This document shows, piece by piece, positions 1 to 8,737 of a DNA stretch of 64,000 bases; within the stretch, counting starts at the first letter, position 1, and every line of letters begins with the position of its first letter. Position numbers and translations under genes: made by a program. Under the pieces are notes generated by a model. The model did no database searches. It saw only the letters and a program-made list of their open reading frames with translations, and was not told the origin of the DNA. The stretch is from JADCRZ01 sp037718865. Lineage in GTDB: Bacteria > Bacteroidota > Bacteroidia > Chitinophagales > Chitinophagaceae. Location of the stretch: the NCBI GenBank assembly GCA_037718865.1, contig JBBJMP010000018.1, forward strand, positions 54,787 through 118,786. The letters run 5' to 3'.

Positions 1-2456
1 GTTTTTGTTTTATCATTAGTAGCGATACTGTGGTGGTTGGTTAAATTAAAAATCCTTTTTTTAGTTTCGGCAGCAAATTCGATTAAGTCGGATTCCAGAT
101 CGCTTCTTGTCTTTCCATAAAATAGCTGATATATATCATATTCTTCCAGAGACAAAACAATCCGCTTTATCTGAATGCGTAAAAATTCATTAATCACATT
201 TTCTAACTCGGTTTTTTTATCAATGCCATCATATAGCAATACTTTTAAATACTGGTAAAGTCCTTCCACTATGTAATTGTGCCTGTTGGTATAGTAGTTA
301 AATTCAATGTTGCTTTGAACCCGATGGACTTTTTTAGAATTTCTCAGCGAAGCGTTGTGCTTGTCAAAGCATATCAGGCTTGCATATGATTCAGAGTGGA
401 TATCACATCTTAAGACCTTACCTTCCGGATCATATATGATCTCATTGTTAAACTGAAACCGATCGAGAATGACTGGTTGATATTTCAAGTAAATGTTAAG
501 GTTAAAGAAATAATCCCTCCATTTGGTAAACTCCGATTCAAGATATTCCCTGTAACATAGATAAAAATACAGCTCCTGCTTAAAAAGAATTCTCGGAAGG
601 AGGAAACTAAGCGTTTCTTTTATTTTTTCCGTCATATAACAAACAGAAATGGCTTGTGCGTATTTAAGACAATACCCGACAGGTGCCATGTCGTCGCTGT
701 ATATTAATATGGAATATGTTTTTTCATTCCAATCGTTCAGGATTTTTTCTTTTTCTATCTCACTTAAACTGTCATTATACACTCTAAATGAAAATTCGTT
801 CTCTTTTGCATTCAAGTTTACTGTAAAATTTTTTGAATGTTCCAGTTGATGCCAATCGGAAGAATGCGGAACAACAATAGCCATGGACTTTGCATGAATG
901 ATCTCCGGAATGAGTACAGTTAATGTTTCCCTGTCAAGTCCAAAATGCACGTGGTTCTCCATCAGCCTCTTTCTCTTCATATCTAAAGGCAAATCATATC
1001 CAATAATATTGAATTGATCATAAAATTTATTATCGTGAATGCTTTTTAGTTTCTTGTTTAAAGAAGGATGTGTCACAAAATATTTGGTTGTCGGAATTTT
1101 ATGCTTTGACAGCGTGTATTCACCCACATTTAAAAAGGATTGCTTCATATAGCCGCCTTTCCTGTTCATTTCACTTTCCGACGTTCCTATCAATCCCAAT
1201 ATGTAAAAATAATCAAATGGTTCGCTATCAGGGTCAACCTCCTTCTTGATCTCGCCAGATATCCGTACTGCGTCTTCGTAACTAATGATATTACTGCTTA
1301 CTTTAGAACAAAAGGTTTGGAATAAATCCTCCCTGAATGCCGGTATGATTTCCCTTTTCAACTGATCAAATAAAAAATAGCTTATCCTGTTTATTTCAGA
1401 ACCCAGCGTACCTTGATCAGATCTTCCTTGTACATCCAACTTTTCAAGAGATTTTCCCATTTCAACAATTTCCCGGGGTCTTTTATACGTGTGCCGGTAA
1501 ATAAAGTCGAAAATGTCTTCCTCCTGAAATTTTCCGTTGTCATCGAGCACAATTTTATGCGTTATATACTTTCTTCCCAGGAAAGCTTCAATGGGATTAG
1601 TGCTTTTAGGCTTTACCAGGTCTTCACCTGGCATCATTTGAATATTCTTGATAAAGATTTCTTTTATTTCCGCTTTTGTATAATTTAAAAAAATGCAAAG
1701 GCTGTCCAATTGCATTTTCATTGCGCTTTCATACTGATTATATGCTTCACTTCGTATCGTTAAATAGAACTTTATATGGTTATTCCTGGAGCACAGGTCA
1801 TTCGATACCAGTAATAAAGCCATTTGTGCATTTATCCAAATCTTTTCAGAAATATTTTCTTTGTTTATTCCTACATAGAGATCCAGCGCTTCGTCAATGT
1901 TATCCACGAATATGGCAAGTTGGTTAACATGGGAATTTTCATTTAGATCCTGTACCGCTTTAATTAAGCTTACTATTTCAGCTTCATATATCCGGTCAAT
2001 TTTTTCCCTGTTGAAAAGAAACATTGCAAAAATAGTGGCTAACGAATTTGCATCTTTCCCAATAATCTCTTTAATGCCAGGCGGAATCGAATCCACTTTA
2101 TAACATCGTAAAATCAGTGAATATAAACACAGTTCCCACGTTTTTTGCCATACAACCAGGTTGTTAAATTTGATGATGTCTTCTTTCGAAAAAGTCACTT
2201 TCATATCAGTGAATCTTTCACATAAAAGCTTCTCTGGCAAAAATTTATACCCTTTTGCCTTATCTCTGAAAATCTGACTTTTAACTTTTAATAGGTACGT
2301 TTTCCCAAAGCCTTTTGGCGCAACTATAAACATTTTTCGAGTATCGTTACTAAGAAACTCTTTTATATCCTTAGTGATCACCATAAGGTTGTTAAGGTCC
2401 TGTATATTGATTTCATTTAACTGAATCGTATTCGCATCGGTATTCCAGGATTTCAT
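1..2456 (-). CDS. Large P-loop (AAA/STAND-like) ATPase, C-terminus beyond window
   Basis: Reading the minus strand from the ATG at 2456 gives 818 codons with no stop up to the window edge, so the gene is real but its 3' end is missing. Residues 46-53 (APKGFGKT) form a Walker A motif. Residues 181-189 (AIFVDNIDE) form a Walker B motif with acidic residues D185, D188 and E189. An arginine in TIRSE (R235) and an RPRE motif (326-329) follow, as in AAA/STAND-like ATPases of the Sll1717 type. The remaining ~490 residues match nothing I recognise; they contain no obvious membrane segment or signal peptide, so the protein is probably cytosolic. The gene is visibly richer in A+T than its neighbours, which suggests transfer. 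Function is unknown; a defence or DNA-repair ATPase is possible, but no partner gene is visible. Confidence 0.85.
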   Translation of the reverse strand, partial: MKSWNTDANTIQLNEINIQDLNNLMVITKDIKEFLSNDTRKMFIVAPKGFGKTYLLKVKSQIFRDKAKGYKFLPEKLLCERFTDMKVTFSKEDIIKFNNLVVWQKTWELCLYSLILRCYKVDSIPPGIKEIIGKDANSLATIFAMFLFNREKIDRIYEAEIVSLIKAVQDLNENSHVNQLAIFVDNIDEALDLYVGINKENISEKIWINAQMALLLVSNDLCSRNNHIKFYLTIRSEAYNQYESAMKMQLDSLCIFLNYTKAEIKEIFIKNIQMMPGEDLVKPKSTNPIEAFLGRKYITHKIVLDDNGKFQEEDIFDFIYRHTYKRPREIVEMGKSLEKLDVQGRSDQGTLGSEINRISYFLFDQLKREIIPAFREDLFQTFCSKVSSNIISYEDAVRISGEIKKEVDPDSEPFDYFYILGLIGTSESEMNRKGGYMKQSFLNVGEYTLSKHKIPTTKYFVTHPSLNKKLKSIHDNKFYDQFNIIGYDLPLDMKRKRLMENHVHFGLDRETLTVLIPEIIHAKSMAIVVPHSSDWHQLEHSKNFTVNLNAKENEFSFRVYNDSLSEIEKEKILNDWNEKTYSILIYSDDMAPVGYCLKYAQAISVCYMTEKIKETLSFLLPRILFKQELYFYLCYREYLESEFTKWRDYFFNLNIYLKYQPVILDRFQFNNEIIYDPEGKVLRCDIHSESYASLICFDKHNASLRNSKKVHRVQSNIEFNYYTNRHNYIVEGLYQYLKVLLYDGIDKKTELENVINEFLRIQIKRIVLSLEEYDIYQLFYGKTRSDLESDLIEFAAETKKRIFNLTNHHSIATNDKTK

Positions 2457-2523
2457 AGTATTGTTTTAATATCTGGATCTGTACATTTAAATATAATGTA
2501 TCTGGAGATCATAACACGCCGTC

Positions 2524-5500
2524 TTACTGTTTAATAAAACTAATCTTTGCCGTTCCGCTATTATTGCTATAAATGACTGTGTAGTGCCCTTTAGCCAGGA
2601 CTGAAATGTTCAATATGGTACTGCTTGTCCCAGGCACGGGGTTCAGCGAGACCAGTTTCGCGCCCTTGGCATTATAAATAGCAATGGCTGCCCCGTCTGC
2701 TTTTGCATGGAGGATCGTTATACTGGCTTGTGCCGGATTAGGATAGACCATCAGATTCGTTACCGAGCTATGGAGAACAATTACGTCACTGAAAGTAAAC
2801 TTCCCGTCAAGGTCAACCATTTGTAAACGGTAATAAACCGGTCCGGCCAGGACTGCAGGATCAGCAAACGAATACTGGTTTATACCCACCGTATTTTTGG
2901 AAGGCACTTTTCCTATAGTGGTAAAGTGTTGCGCATCCAGGCTTTTTTGAACGATGAAATGCCGGGTATTTATTTCCTGGGATGTGCTCCACCAGAGCCT
3001 CGCGGAAGGATTGTCGTATGACCCCCGGAATGAAAGCAGCGATAGCGGTAACGACTGCGAAGCAAGCCCTTTAAAGTGCACGTCTTTTAGTTTGGCATAC
3101 CGGCCGGCGCTTCCGCTGCCACAGCTAAAATATACACGTACGGTCAGTGTTTGTCCCGCACCAACCATCACCCCTGCCGAACTGTTTAAGGCAAGCCTGT
3201 AATTGTGGGTGGTTGGTCCATTTTCATTGAGCAGCAGTATAGGTGTGGCGAATGCTCCGTTGGCCCCGCTCATCAAAGGATTACCCAGTCCGGAACCGCC
3301 AGTGATATCGGTAGAATCATTTGCAAATCCGCTTAGCGAATAAACCACGGCTAATTTCGTATTGGATAAGGTAAGGTAAAAGGAAGCGTTCAGGATGAGA
3401 GAGTCAACCTTGATCGAATAACCGGAAAGAGCAGTCACGGTAAACTTTTCATACAAGGTCCGGCTTAAGTTACCTCCAGGTCCTCCGCTGGCAGTGGTCC
3501 AGGTTCCGTCGCCATTTGCACTTGCGCTTAACCCCTGCCCCTGCGTTGAAGAATAGGGAGGCACTCCACTTTGACCGTTCGACAGATACAACCTGCTCAG
3601 CGTAGGCGCGGCTGTTGATACACCCGGTGACCTCACTGCAGCACTATCACTATCCTTAATAGAGAACGGCCATAATACCAGCACATTGGAAACGGGCAGC
3701 GGATCGCTCTGTACGGTTCCGTTAACTGCAACGGATATGGTTACGGCACCAGTACTGGTATGAACAATGTTTCCGGCATAACTGCCGGGAACGCCTGCAT
3801 TAAGTCTTACGGTTATTGTTACAGCAGCGAGGGTGGTATTGATGGGATGAAGAGTAAGCAGCGATGAGTTATCGTACCAGGTTGTTCCTCCATCCGGGGA
3901 AACCTCGTAACCGGGCGGCGGTGTGATCACAACATTTGCACCCAGGTTTTCACCGGACACGGTATAAGCCTGGACGGCAGAAGGCAAACCTACCCCCTGA
4001 ATAAAATTGCCCAAAGTACCCGGGGCATTTATGGTAGGGGTACTTGAGATAGAAATTGTGTCTGAAGTATGGCTGGCAAACCCTTGTTTGGATGCCACCA
4101 AAATGTAGTAATAGGTTGAACCAGGCGGAGGAATCGGATCGGTTAACTGGAAATTGACGTTTGTATCGTTTGCAGCAGTAACTTCCGCCAATGGTGAAAA
4201 GAATATCTTATCTGTGGAGCGAAATAACTGATATCTGATACCCTGCATGGGCCAACTGACATTCCAGATGAACTGTGCATTTGCCGGGCCTTTTATCCCC
4301 CTGAAATTCGCTATGGCAATGTCGGGTGTAGCACCTATGCAAAAATCAGGACTCACCCCACAGGGGTCCCAGTTTCCGAATAAATTGTCATTCGTATACG
4401 TTGCCGCTTCAGCATCGGTTAACTGATAAGACCAGGGAACCCGTTGACTAACATCAGCCAGACTTCCATCTATATTTCTGCTTTTATATTCACCATAATA
4501 GATCAGGCTCGTATTTGTTCCGGCATCCCAGGTAGTCCATCCTTCAGGCCTTATGGTGTACCCCATCCTGGTATTCAGAAATACCACTTTATTATTAGCA
4601 ACAGGAGAACTGCCCGAAGAATTTTGCCAGGGTCTTCCCAGGAAGTAGGCCGTTCCGCCGGTATTAGCCGGGATAATACAATTCCGAAAAACATATCCAT
4701 AAGGCTGACCTGCCTGGGTATTCGCAGCAGTGATGAACGAATTGCCGGCGGCCGTGCGGGTTTTGGCGTAGATGATGCACGAGTCAAAAATAGCCCGGAC
4801 ACTGCCAAAGATAAAATCTACATTCCCGTCAATATAACAGTTCTTAAAATATTGCCTTAGCCCGGCGTTCCCATTGGTGAGTAAGGTATCCTGGTTGCCG
4901 AGGAAACGGCAGTTCTTAAACGCTGCCCTGTCGGCATTGACATGAACGGCAACGGCCTGTGAACCATCGCCGAAGGAATTTTCAAAGGTGATGTTTATGG
5001 CAGTAAAGTCGTTGGCGTTTACATAGACACTGTATGAATTAAAGGTGCCTACCGTTCCGCCACCCGGGAGTGGTGTGCTGGCTCCATCGTTATAGGTAAG
5101 TATGGTATTTGCGACGGATTCGCCGATAAGTTGAAGGAACGGTTTGTTGGATGGTATGAATATCTTTTCCTTATACTTTCCGTTGCGGATAAAGATGATA
5201 TAAGGCGTCGTCCCTCCTGTCGGTGCCGCATTTATGGCAGCCTGAATGGTAGTATAATCACCGGAACCATCCTGTGCAACAATAACAGACGTTCCGGGTG
5301 GTGGTGCAGGATTTGAGCCGGAACGGGTAATGGTGTTAAGATACCGTTCCAGATTCGTATAACCGTCAGCGTTATATCCGTTGCGGTCACCCGCATCGTT
5401 GGGATTCAATCCCTGTGATATCTCCCAACCATTGGGCATCCCATTATGGTCGTCATCTGCCGGCGGAAGGGTGGAACTTAGCGCAGGCCAGGCATTTACC

Positions 5501-6777
5501 GTTTGTTCGTAGGGAGTGCCGTGCGGGTAACCTCCCTGCACATCGATGATACGGCCGGTGCGGTTCCTGACGTCATTAACTATACGCTCATCAAGCGTAT
5601 CTCTTTTCGGCAATACTACCCCGGCGTTTTGTAATACCAGGTCATAGGCTTCCTGGGCGCTTTGTGTGGTTACCGGGCCAATGTCAAAGGGAGTTTCAAC
5701 TTTTGATAAGACCGTGTCAGCAAGTGTGCCTCCGCTCATTGCAGCACCCCTCCAGTTATTATCCGTATGCAGCACCGACCCGTCCACATAATTTCCGGTT
5801 GCATAATATTTTCCATACGGAAGTACAGGTGCAGACGCAGATCTGCCAGGGTTTATGACCTCATATCGTATAGGGACACCCGAAGAAGAGCCTGATGATG
5901 TTGAAGGTCCTGATTTGTAATAGTTATTAACGATATTATAATTTCCCCCTTCTCCCCCATTCACATTGTAAGAGCCCCAATTGTATATAACATTATTCCT
6001 GAAATCGGCATTCTCCTGTCCCGGAGTGTTGGGGGGTAGATTTCTGCTTCCGTCGAACCGGGGTGTGCGGCCCAGGCAATGTGCGATGAGGTTGTGGTGA
6101 AAGCTTGCCGTCCTTCCACCCCAGATTCCGTCATATCCATGACTTTCAAAATCGGTATCCCCTGTTTCAAAATGGTACGAATAATTTAAGGGCTCGCTGA
6201 TAATGTTCCATTGTAAAGTAGTACTGTCACCCCTGTAAATGGTGCATACTTCATCACTTGACCAGCTCATGCTGCAGTGGTCTACCATTATGTTCTTGTA
6301 ACCAATTGCCCCAAAGGTATCGTCACCACCACTTCCATTCACTATCCCCATATTCTGGTTTTTATCACCCATCCGAAATCTAATATACCGGACAATCACA
6401 TTATTGGCATTGATACTTACGGGGTGATCGGCAATGCAGATCCCGTCTCCTGGGGCTGTTTGTCCGGCTATGGTAGTATTAGCCCTTAAAATCCGGAGCG
6501 GGGTGTTCAGGTGGATGGTACCTGATACCCTGAATACAACCGTTCTGTAAGCAGCCGCTTGTGTTAAAGCATAACGCAGACTCCCGGGGTTATTGTCATC
6601 AGTAAGGCTGGTTACCTCGAAAACGGTAGTTGGAGACAAAGCCGTTCCCCTTCCACCGGTTGTAAATCTTCCCGCGCCTTCTGCACCTGGAAAAGCGGGC
6701 TGTTGGGCGGAGAGCCAGGGGGAAATCAGCAAGCAAGGGAAGAATACAAGGAAGTAAAAGGGTATTGTTCTTTCCAT
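2524..6777 (-). CDS. Secreted pectate lyase (PL1) - pectin methylesterase (CE8) fusion with T9SS tail
   Basis: This 1417-residue protein should de-esterify and cleave homogalacturonan outside the cell. I start it at the ATG at 6777 because a signal peptide follows (residues 1-24, ending LSAQ); the open frame extends further upstream only through a pseudogene. Residues 27-440 are a PL1 pectate lyase with the R-x-P-R motif at 237-240. Residues about 440-485 are a calcium-binding-like DDDHNG linker. Residues 497-805 are a CE8 esterase with its catalytic set present: Q607, QD at 629-630, D654 in GNVDFIFG and R715/W717 in GRPW. Fibronectin-type and beta-sandwich segments follow, and the last ~75 residues (VYPNPAQ onward) are a type A T9SS sorting domain. 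The PL1 half closely resembles the neighbouring lyase at 7256-8674. Confidence 0.93.
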   Translation of the reverse strand: MERTIPFYFLVFFPCLLISPWLSAQQPAFPGAEGAGRFTTGGRGTALSPTTVFEVTSLTDDNNPGSLRYALTQAAAYRTVVFRVSGTIHLNTPLRILRANTTIAGQTAPGDGICIADHPVSINANNVIVRYIRFRMGDKNQNMGIVNGSGGDDTFGAIGYKNIMVDHCSMSWSSDEVCTIYRGDSTTLQWNIISEPLNYSYHFETGDTDFESHGYDGIWGGRTASFHHNLIAHCLGRTPRFDGSRNLPPNTPGQENADFRNNVIYNWGSYNVNGGEGGNYNIVNNYYKSGPSTSSGSSSGVPIRYEVINPGRSASAPVLPYGKYYATGNYVDGSVLHTDNNWRGAAMSGGTLADTVLSKVETPFDIGPVTTQSAQEAYDLVLQNAGVVLPKRDTLDERIVNDVRNRTGRIIDVQGGYPHGTPYEQTVNAWPALSSTLPPADDDHNGMPNGWEISQGLNPNDAGDRNGYNADGYTNLERYLNTITRSGSNPAPPPGTSVIVAQDGSGDYTTIQAAINAAPTGGTTPYIIFIRNGKYKEKIFIPSNKPFLQLIGESVANTILTYNDGASTPLPGGGTVGTFNSYSVYVNANDFTAINITFENSFGDGSQAVAVHVNADRAAFKNCRFLGNQDTLLTNGNAGLRQYFKNCYIDGNVDFIFGSVRAIFDSCIIYAKTRTAAGNSFITAANTQAGQPYGYVFRNCIIPANTGGTAYFLGRPWQNSSGSSPVANNKVVFLNTRMGYTIRPEGWTTWDAGTNTSLIYYGEYKSRNIDGSLADVSQRVPWSYQLTDAEAATYTNDNLFGNWDPCGVSPDFCIGATPDIAIANFRGIKGPANAQFIWNVSWPMQGIRYQLFRSTDKIFFSPLAEVTAANDTNVNFQLTDPIPPPGSTYYYILVASKQGFASHTSDTISISSTPTINAPGTLGNFIQGVGLPSAVQAYTVSGENLGANVVITPPPGYEVSPDGGTTWYDNSSLLTLHPINTTLAAVTITVRLNAGVPGSYAGNIVHTSTGAVTISVAVNGTVQSDPLPVSNVLVLWPFSIKDSDSAAVRSPGVSTAAPTLSRLYLSNGQSGVPPYSSTQGQGLSASANGDGTWTTASGGPGGNLSRTLYEKFTVTALSGYSIKVDSLILNASFYLTLSNTKLAVVYSLSGFANDSTDITGGSGLGNPLMSGANGAFATPILLLNENGPTTHNYRLALNSSAGVMVGAGQTLTVRVYFSCGSGSAGRYAKLKDVHFKGLASQSLPLSLLSFRGSYDNPSARLWWSTSQEINTRHFIVQKSLDAQHFTTIGKVPSKNTVGINQYSFADPAVLAGPVYYRLQMVDLDGKFTFSDVIVLHSSVTNLMVYPNPAQASITILHAKADGAAIAIYNAKGAKLVSLNPVPGTSSTILNISVLAKGHYTVIYSNNSGTAKISFIKQ

Positions 6778-6825
6778 GTAAATATTTTTGATCGTCAGTT
6801 GAAAGATTTGTTTGCGTTTGAAAGG

Positions 6826-6854
6826 TGGTGGTTGGTGAAAACACCAACCACGGG
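6826..6854. repeat. Dispersed 29-bp palindromic repeat, copy 1
   Basis: A perfect 10-bp inverted repeat, GTGGTTGGTG (6828-6837) and CACCAACCAC (6842-6851), flanks an AAAA loop. The 29 bases 6826-6854 recur without change at 49052-49080. It lies 36 nt after the pseudogene stop at 6887 and 50 nt before the start at 6777, in the direction of transcription. No T-run follows it, so it is not a typical terminator. Confidence 0.9.
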
Positions 6855-6886
6855 TAAACACCACGGGCAGATCAGCTGTTCCACAC

Positions 6887-7203
6887 TCAGCGGAAAAACG
6901 GATCCCAGTCCGTAAATATATTTTGTACTGAATATATGTTGCTTCTGCATCGGTTAACTGGTGTGACCAGGTTACTCTTCCAGTGGTGTTTGCGCCTTCG
7001 CCGGTATTTTCAGCGGAAAAATCTGTTCCGTAAATGTAAACTCCTGCCGATCCGGAAGTGCCCTTTTCTTCGCCAAACCAGTTTTTCTTTTGATTGTAGT
7101 CGTCATAGCTAAGGATGGTTTTCTCCACACTTTCTCTAATAAAGGTTACCAGGGTCTTACATTCAGCCAATACTAGCTTTTCTTTATACATCTGCAAGCG
7201 TAA
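6887..7203 (-). pseudogene. Remnant of a pectin methylesterase (CE8)
   Basis: The translated sequence starts inside a CE8 domain (YKEKL, then VTFIRES matching the usual FIGES, then TILSYDDY and GVYIYGTDFSAEN). It then jumps straight to the C-terminal part (TGRVTWSHQLTDAEATY). The whole catalytic middle (QAV, QD, DFIFG and RPW motifs) is gone. A frame change near ATY follows; the right ending, VQNIFTDWDPFFR then TGA at 6887-6889, is legible in the other frame. There is no signal peptide or upstream start. The gene therefore has a 5' truncation, an internal deletion and a frameshift. It sits between two pectinase genes and was presumably a standalone esterase of the same locus. Confidence 0.9.
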
Positions 7204-7255
7204 GTTTCAGGCTTTTAATTTCTGCCAAAACCAACTGGCAATTTTTCTCGCAAAA

Positions 7256-8674
7256 TTACTTGACCACGCTATTCAGGTATACTTCAATATTTGTAAAGTG
7301 CTTGTTAAGCGTATAAGCAGAAGCATCTGCTGCATTTTTTATATTCAGGCCTTTCCTGCTTTCCCAATCATTGGGCATACCGTCTTTGTCTGAATCTTCG
7401 GGGGCGGTTGTTGATTTTAGTGCTGGCCATACATTAATCGTTTGAGCATAAGGAGTTCCGTGAGGGAAACCTCCCTGTACATCAATGATACGCCCTGTCC
7501 TGTTTCTGACATCATCTATTATACGGGCATCCATAGTATCCCTTTTAAAACTTGCACCAGCGCTTTCCAAAACAAGTTTATAGGCTTGTGCTGCTGGTAG
7601 CGAACCTACTTTTTCTGCAGGAAAAGGAATTGATACCCTGGACTTCTCTGCATCTGCACCTGTACCATCATTCATTAAAACACCAAGCCAGTTATTATTT
7701 GTAACAGCAGTTGAACCATCTACTTCATTTCCGTATATATACCACTTTCCAAAAGGTATTGTATTGGACTTATACGGATTTGCGACTCTTGACTTTGCAT
7801 TTTCCTTTGTTGAAGGGCCGTATTTATAATAATTGTTTTCAATGTTGTAAGTACCACCTTCTCCACCGTAAACATTATTTGAAACCCAATTGTAGATTAC
7901 ATTGTTTTTGAAGTCAACAAACTCTGTCGGGGTGTGTCTTACTCCGTTAAACCTGGGAGTTCGACTAATGCAATGCGCGTAAAGGTTGTGATGAAAAGAA
8001 GTATGTATGCCTCCCATAATGCCACCGTAGCCATGGTTCTCAAAATCCTTATCCCCTGTTTCAAAGTGATACGAATAATTAAGGGGCTCAGAGATAATGT
8101 TCCATTGTAAAGTAGTACTATCGCCCGCGTATACCGAGCAAACTTCATCAGTACTCCAACTCATGGAACAATGATCTACAATAAGATTGGAGTTTCTCGT
8201 GCTGCTAAATGCATCATCATGACCACTTCCATTAACCTGGCCAAGATTCTGGTTCTTATCGCCCATGCGAAAACGCATATATCTTATGATGACGTTATTT
8301 GCCCTTACTCCTACAGGATGATCAGCCAAACAAATGCCATCCCCAGGGGCAGACTGGCCTGAAATAGTAACGTTACCATTTTTGATCTCCATTGGAGACT
8401 CTAAATGAATGGTTCCGGATATGGTAAATACAATCATTCTTGATCCTTTTTCTTTCACCGCCTGCCGCAAACTTCCAGGTCCATCATCATTCAGATTCGT
8501 TACAACTAAAACTTTTCCTCCGCGTCCGCCCGTTGCATGTTTACCAAATCCTTCAGCACCAGGGAAAGCGATGGGACTACCTGCAGAGGCAGCTTGCCTA
8601 TTTTTTGTTTGAGTATATCCGGAAAGAGTAGCAAGAAAACAAAGAATAACAACGGGGACAGCACTTTTCATCAT
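7256..8674 (-). CDS. Secreted pectate lyase, PL1 family
   Basis: This 472-residue protein is a single-domain PL1 lyase predicted to cleave pectate by beta-elimination. I use the ATG at 8674, which gives MMKSAVPVVILCFLATLSGYTQ, a clear signal peptide; an 11-residue upstream extension is open but less likely. The body begins at AFPGAEGFG, carries DHCSMSWS and the lyase motif RTPRFNG, and ends with a short DSDKDGMPNDWE calcium-binding-like stretch. It is strongly similar to the PL1 half of the 2524-6777 fusion, which indicates tandem duplication. It has no T9SS domain, so it may be periplasmic. It lies after the susD terminator hairpin, in the same direction. Confidence 0.93.
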   Translation of the reverse strand: MMKSAVPVVILCFLATLSGYTQTKNRQAASAGSPIAFPGAEGFGKHATGGRGGKVLVVTNLNDDGPGSLRQAVKEKGSRMIVFTISGTIHLESPMEIKNGNVTISGQSAPGDGICLADHPVGVRANNVIIRYMRFRMGDKNQNLGQVNGSGHDDAFSSTRNSNLIVDHCSMSWSTDEVCSVYAGDSTTLQWNIISEPLNYSYHFETGDKDFENHGYGGIMGGIHTSFHHNLYAHCISRTPRFNGVRHTPTEFVDFKNNVIYNWVSNNVYGGEGGTYNIENNYYKYGPSTKENAKSRVANPYKSNTIPFGKWYIYGNEVDGSTAVTNNNWLGVLMNDGTGADAEKSRVSIPFPAEKVGSLPAAQAYKLVLESAGASFKRDTMDARIIDDVRNRTGRIIDVQGGFPHGTPYAQTINVWPALKSTTAPEDSDKDGMPNDWESRKGLNIKNAADASAYTLNKHFTNIEVYLNSVVK

Positions 8675-8690
8675 GTAAACATTGGGTTGA

Positions 8691-8721
8691 AAAAAATATG
8701 GCTGCATTCGCAGCCATATTT
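8691..8721 (-). terminator. Intrinsic terminator downstream of susD
   Basis: A perfect 12-bp inverted repeat (8694-8705 and 8710-8721, arm AAATATGGCTGC) with a 4-nt loop is followed on the minus strand by six T. It lies 17 nt beyond the susD stop and 20 nt before the pectate lyase start. It may partially uncouple the enzyme genes from susCD. Confidence 0.8.
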
Positions 8722-8737
8722 AAATAATATAATAAAA

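Noticed and set aside
6778..7197. N-terminal extension of the PL1-CE8 protein to 1557 residues
   Set aside because: The extension reads as a collapsed esterase gene and intergenic hairpin; a clear signal peptide begins at the internal ATG at 6777.
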